NCBI GenBank assembly: GCA_003971905.1
Contig: RSEE01000102.1
Coordinates: 1 to 64,000 of the forward strand
Source of the DNA: Moniliella sp. 'wahieum'
Taxonomy: Eukaryota > Basidiomycota > Moniliellomycetes > Moniliellales > Moniliellaceae
DNA length: 64,000 nt
Direction of reading: 5' to 3'
This document shows, in pieces, positions 23,249 through 33,070 of this stretch; positions within the stretch are counted from its first letter, which is position 1, and each line of letters starts with the position of its first letter. Below the pieces are notes generated by a model, which made no database searches, was not told the DNA's origin, and saw nothing but the letters and a program-made list of their open reading frames with translations. A program made the translations under genes and the position numbers.

Positions 23249-24191
23249 ATGAGCCAAGCTACAACTCTCCGTGCGCCCGTCCTCCCGCGGGGGTGGTGCG
23301 GCGCACCGCGCTGGAACCGGCTCGAGCAGGGGATCGGGGTAGCGATTGCGCGCAGCTAGGTTCGCAGGGGTTCAACGTGGGCCTAACCGTGCGTCCGGGG
23401 GAAAGCCGGAGGTGGTGGAAGGGCTGAAGGAGCAGTTGGAAACTGTGTATGGAGTGGAAGCGGAGATTTTCGTTACGACTTTGGTGCGCCGAGTGAAGCT
23501 GCACCTGTTTTGCTCGAGGCGCACGTGGCTGGTTTGGACGGTTGGACGTGTTGTGCAACAATGCCGGTTGGGGAGCGTTTTGCGCCGACGAAGTTTATGC
23601 GGTTGGGCGAGAGACGGCGAGGGGAGCAAGACGCAGGGTACGCAAGCGGAAGTGGATGCGGGGATAAGTTTCACCGGGGCATGGCGGTCAACTTTGATGC
23701 GCCAGTGTTGCTTTCGTTTTTGGCAGCCAAGCAATTTGCAAAGCAAACTCCACCGCAAGAGTGGACGCGCGATACCGAGGGTTCGGCCGACCTCGAAGCC
23801 AACTTTTACACGTCGCATGGGGCAACGGACGGATCATTATGACCAACTCGGTGCATGGTCTAACGCCGTTGCCCAACAGTTCGATCTACACGTGTGCCAA
23901 GCACGCGCTGCGTGGTCTGACGGTATTCTTGGCGTCCGAAACTGGGCCACCAGGGCATCACGGTCAATGGCGTCGCACCGGGCATGATTGCTACGCCTCA
24001 GACGGAGATTGATCCGACGCAGGTGGAGCAGTTGCCCAAACCGGGCCTGTTTGTCCCGCGCGCAGGACGCCCGTCGGAAGCAGCGGCAACAGTTGGCTTC
24101 CTAGCCTCCTTGGGCGCACGCTACACCACTGCCCAGACGATCCACTGATGGCGGGTTCACCATGGTCAACCCGCAGTTTTACGGGCTGTAG
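23249..24191 (+). CDS. Short-chain dehydrogenase/reductase (SDR), frame broken
   Basis: The span from the ATG at 23249 to the TAG at 24191 contains all landmarks of a classical SDR, spread over several frames. There is a Gly-rich nucleotide-binding word with GIGVAIA (about 23,333), the LCNNAGWG motif (about 23,553), a Ser-containing strand GRIIMTNSVHG and the catalytic Tyr-Lys helix SSIYTCAKHALRGLTVFLA (about 23,880-23,935). The usual VNGVAPGMIATP-like loop is near 23,965, and the end reads MVNPQFYGL. Total length fits a protein of about 300 residues. Four or so frame changes are needed and no intron signals explain them, so this is either a decayed gene or an error-rich sequence. The family reduces or oxidises carbonyl or hydroxyl groups with NAD(P)H. 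The substrate cannot be told. Confidence 0.7.
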
Positions 24192-24794
24192 CGCGGGAAC
24201 CTCCCCTAACCCCGCCCCTTCCGGTGCCACGCACAACAGAGACGTTTTCGTTGGTAAATATTCAATGCACAGACACTGCCGCAGACACATTGGATCTGTT
24301 GTGGGGGGGGAGACGCAGCGGGGGCAATAGAATCTCGAGTCGACGTAGACACTTTGTCGAAAAGGAGCCAGCACCTCCCCCGCCAGGTTCATTGGGAGCA
24401 AGAACCACAAGGGAGCAGACCATCAGCCGGAGAGTGGAGATAACAACCCCAGGCACCAATCATTAATCACCAGTGCTAGTCACGCGTCACTGGCCAGGCG
24501 AGACACTGGTGATGTCACCGGGCAGCCGCCTGAATGGGCGGCGAAAGCGCCGCTTGGGGGATTCTGAAATGTACGCCCGCTGGGGGATGGTCGATGGGAT
24601 GGGAATGGGAATGGGACGGCGTAACGCGTAATGGTAATCGTAATCATGTATCGCTGCCCCACCAGCGGGGGGGAGTGTGCCGTGCGTACCGGCGGCGGGA
24701 AGCGCGGACAGACCGCCGAGTTTGAGCGGCGCCCATCCGCCGCTCTTACTTTTACTCTTACTCCTACTCTTACTCTTGCTCCTCCTTGCCCACC
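24192..24794. other. Spacer between the dehydrogenase and dioxygenase genes
   Basis: About 600 bases with no coding signal. It contains a CTAGTCACGCGTCACTGG palindromic stretch at about 24,475 and a CTTACTCCTACT pyrimidine repeat just before the dioxygenase ATG, which may be promoter sequence. Confidence 0.4.
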
Positions 24795-25799
24795 ATGTCC
24801 ACCTCGCCGTACCTGGACGTATCGAGCGCGACGGCGCGTGCGCTGCGCGCAGCGTACGCGGAGCACGGGTACGGTTGTGCTGAGCGGAGTGCTCGATCCT
24901 GCGTCGTCAGAGTTTGCGCAGCTGCAGCGTGCGGCGAACGAGGCGGTGGAGGCGACGCGCAAGGGCGAGTGGCCTCATCGTCGAATTGTCGGTCGCCAGT
25001 TCCCGCCATTTACGTCGTCGCATCCCGACTCGTGGGGGTGCAGCATGTGATGCACCCTTCCCTGCCTGGGCACGAGGTGTTCCGTGCGTTCTATGGGCAA
25101 GACAAGTTACTTGCCATTTCAGCCGCGTTGCTTGGGGTGGACAGTGCGGCTGGTGAGGACGGGGGTGGTATGTTCAGCCCCGGCGCCAACGACGGCGATG
25201 CAAGCTGAGCTGTTCAACTTGCTTATCAATCCGATTTCGTCGGCGTTCGCCTTGAGCTGGCACCGGGACGACATTCGTCCCGACGTGACGCAGGAGGAGG
25301 AAGAAGCGATCCTCGCGTCGGACGTGGGTGGGTTCAGTGGAACGCGCCGCTGTACGAAGACGAGTGTCTGTTCCTCGTGCCTGGATCTCACAAGCGTGTA
25401 CGCACGCCAGCCGAGACAGAAGCCAATAAGGCTGTGCCTCCTCCTCCCATGCCGCTAGAACAGGCATCCGAAGCGATCTTTGATGGTGCCTGGTCCGTCG
25501 ATCCGGCAACAACGTTACGCGTGCGCCTACGTCCTGGGCAAGTGGCATTTTACTCGCAGCGGATCTTACATCGTGCATCGTATTTGCCATCCAAGACGCG
25601 CCAGACGTTGCATGGGTGCTACGGCCTCGCAGGCTCGGACCAGCGTGCGCGTAACGTGCTCCAGCATGGTCTCGAGTGGATGCGCGACCCGGCATTTGGC
25701 GCCGCACTCAACTCTAACTTGCAGCCCATGTGGTCCAACTTGGTTCAGCTGGAGAAGCGCTCCGAAGGCAAAGAGTTGGGGTACTCGTTGGATGGATGA
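24795..25799 (+). CDS. Phytanoyl-CoA dioxygenase (PhyH) family enzyme, frame broken
   Basis: Start ATG is at 24795 and stop at 25799, giving a family-like length of about 330 residues. The N-terminus reads MSTSPYLDVSSATARALRAA. The Fe(II)/2-oxoglutarate core is seen as ELFNLLINPISSAFALSWHRDD (His and Asp metal ligands, about 25,205-25,270) and LFLVPGSHKRVRTP (about 25,370). The second His and 2-oxoglutarate region reads RLRPGQVAFYSQRILHRASY (about 25,530-25,580). The last 140 residues are one open frame, but the first two thirds move through three other frames. Family members hydroxylate lipid or metabolite substrates and are common in fungal accessory pathways. With the SDR and bZIP factor just upstream on the same strand, a small co-regulated group is possible but unproven. 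Confidence 0.72.
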
Positions 25800-25933
25800 G
25801 GACCTATGGACCTATTCCCCTCCCCCCCGCCTCTCTGTCCCTTCTAGCGCAAGATCCCCCCCCCCCCAACCCAGGCGCAGCCTCACCAGGCAGGCAGAAA
25901 GAAAGAATGAATGAATGAACAGATGGATGGGAT

Positions 25934-27142
25934 TTAGACCTGTCCAGCGACATTGACCACGGCAGGAGCCTTTCCGCAGCGTAGGCGAGAGTGTACCGGG
26001 AAGGGTGCCAGCTGAGCGTGCCTGTTCCGCCCGAAAAGGGGATATGAGCCACGGCGCCCATGGTCTGGGAGGCGACGAGGGTGATCAAGGACGTTTCACC
26101 CAGCGTGGCGATCAGTTCACCATCGTGGCTGAACGATACAGCGCGCACAGTCTCGGTGAGCGCGTCGTACGAGCCAGCACTGGTCCAGTCCGACGTGTTC
26201 CACAGAGCCAGGACGCTATCTGCGCCGCCTGAGACGGCAAAGCGGTTGGTTGGGTCAGAGGCGAGGGCGAACAAGTTAGATGTGTGACCTCGAACGAGGT
26301 GGGTGCGTGTCCAGGGCAACAAGTGGGACTCGTCGCGCTCCACTGGCGCAGGACTCGGAGCTAGCACCTCGATTGCGCCTTTATTTTTAGCGAGGAGGAA
26401 CTGCGTCCCATCGGCGGTCCAGGCAATCTCGTTGACTTCCTCTTTCGCTGACGCCTTGCGGTCTCGGACTAAGCCTAGGGTGCCAGTTCCGCGTGGATCG
26501 AGCAAGGAGACACGATCATCATGGTCGCTCACGGCGAGGCTAGAGCCCGTGGGTGGAAAGCCATGTTGAGCACAGTACTGGGCACAGATAAGGTCGACGT
26601 GGGCGTATCGCCTGTACGACGTCCCACATCCTCACCGTCCTATCCGAGCCAGCACTGGCCAAGATACGCGGATCGTTCGGTGCCCAAGCGACGAGGTTGA
26701 CCTTCATAGTGTGACCGGTGAGCACGCGTGCCGACCTCGCATCCGTACTGCGACTCGGGGCCCACAACTTGATTGCCTCGTCTCCGCACGTAGCGAGCCA
26801 AGTGGCGTCGCCGCTCCATGCGAGGCAACGGACGGCATCTTTGTGGGTACTGGAGATGGTGGTACGTTTGAGCCAGTTGGCAGGCTCGGGGAGAGAAATG
26901 TGTCGTCTCTGAAGGGCTTTCTGTGCTTCCGCCAGGGCCTTGCTCACGTCGGGCAGAGAGGTAGTGGGAGGAACAGGTGCCGAGGGCGCAGACCAGGTAC
27001 TGCTAGCGTACGCTGGGGCGTGCGCGTGAGAGTGCACGTGCGCGGGCGGGCCATGGGCGTGGACGTGGGACGGGTGGCCATGCGCATGCGAGCCGTAGGG
27101 GTACACGTTGCCCCCGAGCCCAACACCATAGGAGCCATGCAT
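25934..27142 (-). CDS. THO complex subunit 3 (Tex1/THOC3), WD40 protein
   Basis: The ATG at 27142 opens a His/Gly/Pro-rich N-terminus. WD40 repeats follow: AVRCLAWSGDATWLATCGD, VLTGHTMKVNLVAWAPND, ILASAGSDRTVRMWDV, then DHDDRVSLLDPR, EVNEIAWTADGTQFLLA, LVRGHTSNLFALASDPTN and TVRAVSFSHDGELIATLGE. The DDRVSLLDPR and GHTSNLFALASDP words are characteristic of THOC3/Tex1, which links transcription elongation to mRNA export as part of THO/TREX. Between 26,540 and 26,615 the frame changes twice in a short distance, and it changes once more near the end, where GPAVVNVAGQV and a stop at 25934 make a likely C-terminus. Otherwise it is full length (about 400 residues). It is divergent from the gene at 27,388, with about 245 bases between the start codons. 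Confidence 0.82.
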
Positions 27143-27162
27143 CCGGCCAGGCGCTTGCCAGC

Positions 27163-27230
27163 GTGGGCGGAGGAGAAGGTGGTGGTGGAGGTGGAGGGGG
27201 AGGTGGAGGTGGTGGAGGTGGTGGCGATGG
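27163..27230. repeat. GGT/GGA trinucleotide-rich tract
   Basis: A G-rich tract of GGTGGA and GTGGAG units lies just upstream of the THOC3 start codon, in the shared promoter region. It is a candidate for G-quadruplex structure on the plus strand. Confidence 0.6.
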
Positions 27231-27387
27231 CCGTGAGCCCACTGGAATCGACGGTGTAGATTCTTTTCTGCTTTTCTGGCCGGCCAGGCTAGCGGACGAA
27301 ATTTCATTCCAGCTGGCTCGCCCCCCCTTCCCCCCTCCTCCATCTGCTGCTACCGCCTCGGAGCACATTAGTTTGGTGCTGCCCGGC

Positions 27388-27785
27388 ATGGCTCTTCCGC
27401 TCGCGCGCACACGAGCTGTGCGCTCCCTGTTGGTGCCGCCCGGGTCGGTGGCTGGTGCGGGGGGTTGAGCAGCAGTGCGCTGCGCTCTGCGCGGCTGGCA
27501 GCGCGCATGCCCGTGTCCGAGCCACACGCCTCGTCGGTGTGGACGCAGGCCATGGCGCCCATCACGCAGGTGGCGCTGTACAGCAGTGCGATGTTCCTGT
27601 TTCTGCATGCGGTGTGGAATGCGCTCGACCGAGACGCCGAAGACACCTTCCGTGCCGAGGAGCTGCGCGCCAAGCAGGCGTCTGTCCGCGCCGCCGTCCA
27701 GCACGCCACCGCCTACCTCGCCGAGCACGACGCGCACGACGCGCACGCACACAAGTCGTGGTTGAGGAGGATGCTGCGTCTCTGA
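27388..27785 (+). CDS. Small protein with mitochondrial-type presequence and one membrane helix
   Basis: The ATG at 27388 gives an Arg/Ala/Ser/Leu-rich presequence (MALPLARTRAVRSLLVPPGS). A run of six G at about 27,460 is followed by a stop in this frame. The neighbouring frame continues with SSSALRSARLAARMPVSE, a hydrophobic helix (ITQVALYSSAMFLFLHAVWN) and an Arg/Glu-rich helix up to the stop at 27785. The join at the G run suggests a one-base indel rather than a real stop. The combined length is about 130 residues. The presequence, single membrane segment and charged C-terminal helix suggest a small inner-membrane protein. I do not recognise the family. Confidence 0.55.
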
Positions 27786-28200
27786 CTGCGCTTCTGTGTG
27801 GTAGTGATGGCAGCCACTTCCTCCTTCCGTCTTCTTTCTTCCTTCCTCCTCCTGCCTTCTTCCTTCTTCCTTCTTCTTTCCTCCTGTCTTCTGCCGCCGG
27901 CATGCACATGCACCAGCTGCCGATGGGCACCGGACGTACTGCCCCGCTGCCCTGCAGTGCATTGATCGCCATCACCATCATCATCGCCATCGCCATCACC
28001 ATCGCCACCGCCATCGCCATCCTCATTGGCATTGGCTTCGTCGCCGCCGTCGTCCGTAGCACATGAGCCCCACAGGGCAGCCAGCAGTCGGACCAGGTGC
28101 GGAATTAGGCCTTAGGCCTTAGGCCTGAGGCCGGGGGGCGGAGCTTGGCGCGCGGCACACTGCCGCGCGCTTCAAAAAATGATGGGACAACAAAAAAATG
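27786..28200. other. Intergenic region with AGGCCT palindromes and tRNA terminator
   Basis: A pyrimidine-rich CTTCCTTCTT tract lies at about 27,820-27,900. Three AGGCCTT units lie at about 28,105-28,130. Short T runs in the minus-strand sense at about 28,175-28,198, just after the tRNA 3' end, are suitable as RNA polymerase III terminators. Confidence 0.5.
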
Positions 28201-28284
28201 TGCCTCTTGGCCGAATCGAACGACCGATCTTCTCATTCCAGGATAAATTACTAGTGAGATGCTTTACCACTGAGCCAAAGAGGC
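28201..28284 (-). tRNA. tRNA-Thr (anticodon AGT) with a 12-base intron
   Basis: The minus strand folds as a complete tRNA. The acceptor stem GCCTCTT/AAGAGGC pairs perfectly and the D-arm TGGCTCAGTGGTAAAGC carries the A box. The anticodon stem is TCTCA/TGAGA, and the T-arm GGTCG/CGGCC with loop TTCGATT is the B box. The anticodon loop CTAGTAA gives AGT (Thr) when the 12 bases after position 37 are removed as the usual tRNA intron. The discriminator base is A. CCA is not encoded, as expected in eukaryotes, and T runs follow downstream. Confidence 0.92.
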
Positions 28285-28791
28285 TTGGATGCTAGATCTC
28301 TTTTCTCGGGCTTGAGGGAAGGCTCGGACCCTAAGGCCTAAACATGTACCCACCACTCTTCCGAGGCCAACCTCCAGTTCCTCGCCTGCCTCGCCCATGC
28401 TTCCAGCCAGTCCGGATCAAAGGATACCTACAAGTCACGATCCTCCCGCGACGATTCGCACCAAAGTGCACCAGCACCATTCGTTCGAGCACAGTGCGCG
28501 CCGTCTGCTCTACATCCATAGGACCAACCCACGCCACCACACCACACCACACTCTCGCACTCAGCTACGTGTGCGCACCGAACAGGGCAACAGGAGAGCA
28601 TAAGTGCCATCAAGCACGGTTTTCGATTGCAGAGGCCAAGGCCATCTACACGCATAGAGGAGCGCATGCGCAAGCACCTGGGCCAACCCCATCCAGCGGC
28701 CGGCGAGCGGGGAGGATTGCGAGGAGGGAGAGGGGGGGGGGGTAAGCTCTGATAAGCCCTGTGCCTGTGCCACGCCTCGTCAGCAGACCAA
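28285..28791. other. Spacer between tRNA-Thr and eL24
   Basis: No gene is seen. A CCTAAGGCCTAA palindromic word occurs at about 28,330 and a G run at about 28,731-28,741. Confidence 0.45.
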
Positions 28792-29485
28792 TTAAACGCT
28801 CTTAAAGTTCTTGCCGACGCCCGCGGCGGCGCCCTTCATCTGGTGCTTGGGAGCTTGGGGCCAGGGGCTGTGCCAGCCTTCTTAGCCTCCTTGCGGGCCT
28901 CGGCACGGGCCTTCTTCTCCTCCTTGGACTTGGACTTGGCCGCGTCGCGAGCGGCCGAGCGAACCTCGGGTTTCTGGTTGCGCTTAGCCTGGATGTCAGC
29001 CAAGGAGAGGCCGACAACGCCGCGCTGGTGCTTGACCGTCTTGCGCGACCGTTTCTTGGCCACTTCCTCCGAAATGCCCTTCTTGTGCATCCGGCGGAAG
29101 TAGACCGTCCAAGCAATCTTGCGCGGGTTCTTGCGCTGCAGGAACAGCTGCTCCGTCTTGTGCGAGTTGAACCGGTACACCTTGCCGTCGCCCGAGCGGA
29201 CAAACAGCCGGCCTCGGCTCGGGTACACCTTGCGCAGCGAGAACGAGTCCGTCTCAACCTACGTGACGCAAATCCAGAATCCAGGAGGGGGTTAGCCTGT
29301 GTCCAGGTGGGGGCGTGACGCATCCTCTCCTCCACTCCACTCCTCTGCACTCCTCTGCACTCCTCTGCGCTCCTCTTCTTTCCCCTCGACCGGGCCCGGG
29401 GGGGCGGAGGACAAGGACGCGGAGGACACGCGCGGCACTCCGCTCAGGACAGGACGGCCGTGGCGCTGGCAATACGCACCTTCAT
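28792..29485 (-). CDS. 60S ribosomal protein eL24
   Basis: Exon 1 is only ATGAAG (29485-29480), followed by a 221-base intron (donor GTGCGT, acceptor CACGTAG at 29259) and exon 2 from 29258. Exon 2 reads [17 protein letters not shown], then [35 protein letters not shown] and [18 protein letters not shown], which is unmistakable eL24, a structural protein of the large ribosomal subunit. The tail is Lys/Ala/Glu-rich. As written the frame stops at 28836. One missing base near 28,845 would restore the expected end, [14 protein letters not shown] through NFKSV, and a stop at 28792. A damaged essential gene is unlikely, so this is probably a sequence error. A tiny first exon is common in ribosomal protein genes of fungi. 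Confidence 0.92.
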
Positions 29486-29952
29486 CTTGCTTCTAGTTGG
29501 TCGGGTGGGGGCGGCGAGGCGGGCGGGCGGGCGGCTGGGCGCGAGAGCTCACCGAGCGCGCCGCTCGGGTCACTTCCGCAGCGCACGGCCAGCCACGCCG
29601 CAATAAATGCGCCGTCTGGCACAGGGCCGTGCAGCATACTAACCCTGCTGCTGCTCTCAGCAGGGTTGGGCACAATAGGGTTAGCCCCATGCCTTGCCCA
29701 TTAACCAGTGCGCATCACATGTCACACATCACACCCCCGCTGCGGCGGCTGTCACATCACGTGCCCAGAATGGGCCTCCCCAGTGATTAGATGATGGATG
29801 ACATGTGAGGTGTTGCACCGATGGGGCCCTGTTGTGTGCGCCGTCAAGTTAAGTTTGGTGCTTTCCAGGTTCCCCATTGGAGGCGCGGGTGGCGCCGAAC
29901 GCACCACCACCACCACCACCACCACCACCATCGCACGTGCTGCGTATCGGCG
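29486..29952. promoter_or_regulatory. Divergent promoter region of eL24 and Bud32
   Basis: These 467 bases separate the start codons of two divergent genes. The region is GC-rich near eL24 and contains the perfect hairpin at 29,641-29,667. A run of ACC triplets lies at about 29,902-29,930, just before the Bud32 ATG. No clear TATA box is visible. Confidence 0.4.
29641..29667. repeat. Perfect 10-bp hairpin containing telomere-like words
   Basis: AACCCTGCTG and CAGCAGGGTT are exact reverse complements separated by a seven-base loop. The word AGGGTTAG follows shortly after, at about 29,676. The hairpin lies in the divergent promoter between eL24 and Bud32. Confidence 0.75.
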
Positions 29953-30997
29953 ATGGAGGCGCTGCTCGGAACCAGCCAGCTGCTGCAGCAGGGCGCCGAG
30001 GGGCGCGTGTACCTCGGCACGCTGTGGGAAGCGCGGCCTGCGATCCTCAAGCACCGGTTTACCAAGACGTACCGCCACCCTGTGCTCGATGGGCGTCTGA
30101 CCGCCGCGCGCACGGCGGCCGAAGCACGTGCGCTCCAGCGCGCTGCCAAAGCCGCCATCCCCGTCCCGGCCGTGTACGCTGTAGATCCAGCCAGTGGCAT
30201 CTTAGCCCTCGAGCCGGTGCGGGGCCCAACGGTGCGCGCGGCGCTCGGCGCTCCCCATGAGGCCGAGCGCGGCGGTAGCTTGGTCCCGCCTGCGCAGGCG
30301 GACCAACACCACCACCAACACCAAACCCAACTTCAACACCAAGAGGAGGAAGCAGAAGCAGAGCAAGAGGAAGAAGAGGAGGTGGTTGTACCTCTGCCTG
30401 CTGGGGAGCAAGAAGAGCTGATGCGACAAGTGGGTGCGACGGTGGCGCAGCTGCATGCGGCCAACTTGGTTCATGGGGATTTGACCACGTCCAACTTACT
30501 TGTGCGTCGGCGCCAGGGCGCATTGCAAGTGGTAGTGATTGATTTTGGGTTGGCGGGGCAATCGACGTTGGCGGAGGACAAGGCGGTGGACCTATATGTG
30601 CTAGAGCGGGCATTTAGTTCGACGCACCCCTATGCGCCGCACTTGTTTGACCTGCTGATGCAGAGTTACTTTGGTTCACTCGAGGCGCTGCTCCAGCCGC
30701 GCGGGAAGGGCAAGAACGGCAAGAACGGAACGAACGATAAGGACAAGAACGGCAAGAATGACAAGAACGGTAAGACCCCCCGCCCCAGAAGGGGGACAAG
30801 GTACGCGCCGTGGAGGAGATCCGAAACAAGTTGCATGACGGTACGTTGATTTCTGAGCGCGCCTTGGCTGCCAAAAAAAGCCCAAAAAGCCAAAAGCCAA
30901 CTGCACACAATGACGACTGACGACTGACGACTGACGACTGACTGACAAACTGGTCCTAGTGCGCCTGCGTGGTCGCAAACGCGACATGACGGGATAG
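29953..30997 (+). CDS. KEOPS complex kinase/ATPase Bud32 (TP53RK/PRPK)
   Basis: The ATG at 29953 begins LLGTSQLLQQGAEGRVY (nucleotide loop), then PAILKHRFTKTYRHPVLD with the catalytic Lys. HGDLTTSNLL is the catalytic loop and VVIDFGLAGQ the metal-binding DFG. VDLYVLERAFSSTHP is the Bud32 signature. An intron at 30841-30959 (GTACGT to CCTAG) joins to a short last exon giving VRLRGRKRDMTG, the typical basic Bud32 tail needed for KEOPS activity. The gene serves t6A modification of tRNAs that decode ANN codons. Between the lobes there is an unusual insertion of about 50 residues rich in His, Gln and Glu. A frame change near the C and G runs at 30,775-30,795 separates the kinase body from the VRAVEEIRNKLHD end and looks like a homopolymer indel. 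Confidence 0.9.
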
Positions 30998-32284
30998 GCA
31001 ACCTGTTGTACGCAAGGGCCAACCCAGAAGGAAGATAGAGGGAACCAGAGCAATGAGGGAATACAGGAGCCACTGAATGTTACACTGCCCAGCCCAAGAA
31101 GTAGGTGCCAAAAGCAGGGGCGCGGGGGGCGGGGGGGGTGTCGTATCCGCCTTTACACGCTGCTTCGTGCGGTTCTACCCTGCTGACAATGAGGTGCAAC
31201 GTAGAGTCCCGCTGGGCCCACGCGTCAACAGGGATCCATCCGAGTCGAGGTGGGAATTGCGAGGGGTGTCACATGTCACATGTCATGAGCGTCGAGCGGC
31301 GACTGACAAGGTAGACAACTGACAAGGGAATGTAGTATAGTAGGTGAGTACTGAGCTCAGTTCCGACCGCGTGGCCATGCAGTGAGATCAGGTCCGGGCC
31401 TGAACAGCAGTGCCGTGACCGGTACCCGTGCCCCCGTCCCGGTTTGGTCTGTTGAACGTCGGAGCTTGGGACGCTTTTGCTCGCACGACAGGTACGGCTC
31501 TGGAGAGAGTATAGGTGAGTAGGTTTTCGGGGCGGGACAGCAGACCTGCAGACCATGGCATGTGACACAGGAGTGCGTGGGCTGGCACCGAGGTGCACAG
31601 GGCGCAGATCCCTGCCTGGCCGGAGCCAAGTCAAAGGGGATCAAGAACGGGTGCAGAAAACTGAAGAAAAATGACGGTCAGGCTGGTAGCCAGGTAGTAG
31701 GACCAAGATCCTACCGTCCTCCGCTGTACCCCTTCGTCCTGATTCTACCCCGCGGTTCCTCGGAGACGGTCGTCGGGAAGTACGAAGTATGCACTCGGTC
31801 CTGTCTGTGCTGGGGGGGGGGGGGGGGGCATAATCCATTCCCCGCACCTTGGAACAGTGTGAGGGATCTCGCTTGGATAGGTGAATGTTGAACGCTAGGG
31901 GCCGAGAGAGCGGTGTTGGATTAGTGTGACATATGATGGACTTGTGGGTTGGGAAGCTGAGCCTGGGCGCTGAGCAAAGCAAGAACAAGAAACACAAGCT
32001 ATAATAGCTTACAACTTGTGCCCGAGTCCCGTACTGTCGACTACCAACCAAGCAATGTACTACCGTACTACTACCCATTGTTGCGAGTGGAACGTGGAAC
32101 GTGGAACGTCGTCGCTTCTCAGAGGCAGGGGGTGCAGGGGGCGTAGGCAAGAGATCGGATTAAGACGTAAGAGCGTGACGACAATACAGGATGCGTGCAG
32201 TATGTGGGCGTGCCAAAAGGGCCAATGGCTAAGGGACAACGAGCAAGGGGGAAAAGACTTGGTGACTCGCGACCGAGATGACTA
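30998..32284. other. Intergenic region without a gene
   Basis: No frame in this stretch carries family motifs. It has a G run of about 16 at 31,812-31,828 and a TGAGTACTGAGCTCAG palindromic word at about 31,345. I see nothing else. Confidence 0.5.
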
Positions 32285-33070
32285 TTACAACCGCGGAGCG
32301 TCCGACGTGCATGCCGACGAAGGCAGGTGGGGGAAAAACGTGAGCAAGCGGTGGAGGGCAAGAGGAAAGTCCGAAGCGAGGAGGGTGTGGAATCCCATCT
32401 CGCGCAGGGGGGGTACGTGTGCGCCAGTAGCAGTGAGAAGGATAGTTTCAGAAGGCGCGATGGCGTGCAAGGCCAAGGAGCGACGGAGGAGCGTACGAAA
32501 CTGGGCCGAGGGCGCGCGCGCACCCACTTGGTGACTGAGAAGTAGCATGTCCACTTGCTTGTGCAGCAGTGGCGCCAGGCCTCGGCCTGCGTCGGCGTCT
32601 GCGGCTGCGTCTGCCGACGACCAATTGGAAGGCGGTAGGGGCAACGTGTTGCCCACCACGCCTACGAGCACGCCTGCCTTGCGCAAGCGGCGGACGGTAC
32701 GCAGGGCAAACGGCTGGCAGTGTTGTTGGGCACGGAGGAGGACGCGCAGCACGCGTTCAGGGTCAATCCGGTCCGGAGTCCAGGTGGCCGGAGGGGCTGC
32801 GGGAGTGGACCCGTGCAGCTGGTGGCAAGGAGGTGTGGTAGGTGCGTCGGACGAGGGTGTGGTTGTTCAACTCGTACTCGAGCAGCGGTAGGGCCAGGAC
32901 GTATGTCAGTTGGCCGCGCTCGAGCTGGGCCAGGACGCTGGTGTGCCCGTGGGAGGCGAGCGCGGCGTGGAGCCAGGCGGGCGGCAAGCTAAGTTCGCGC
33001 TCTAGCTCGGCGAGCTCGGCGGGGGGCTGCCGACGAGGCAGGACACGTCGAGCAGCACGGCGTGGGGCAT
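32285..33070 (-). CDS. HAD-like hydrolase-fold protein
   Basis: The ATG at 33070 reads MPHAVLLDVSCLVGS (first HAD strand), then a helical cap (ELERELSLPPAWLHAALASH, LALPLLEYELNNHTLVRR). Beyond are AVRRLRKAGVLVGVVGNTLP (second motif strand, Asn/Thr), LLLSHQVGARAPSAQFRTLL (Lys-region strand) and SETILLTATGAHVPPLREMG, where the acidic fourth motif is expected. The fold and order match the HAD superfamily near epoxide-hydrolase N-terminal and haloacid dehalogenase-like groups. The canonical DxD nucleophile pair is D-x-S and the fourth motif lacks a clear acidic pair, so catalysis may be lost or altered. Frame changes occur at a six-C run near 33,020 and near 32,755. Length is about 260 residues, which is usual. 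Confidence 0.6.

Noticed and set aside
28331-28745. Open frames on both strands between the tRNA and eL24
   Set aside because: They lack ATG-supported family motifs and overlap on opposite strands; composition is that of spacer.
31812-31828. Long G run as a functional G-quadruplex or assembly gap filler
   Set aside because: Other G or C runs of 10-16 bases occur throughout (for example 21,478-21,493 and 48,800-48,811), so no special role can be claimed.
31269-32150. Minus-strand frames of 100-170 residues between Bud32 and the HAD-like gene
   Set aside because: No motifs, no splice signals and frequent overlap with plus-strand frames; treated as noncoding.
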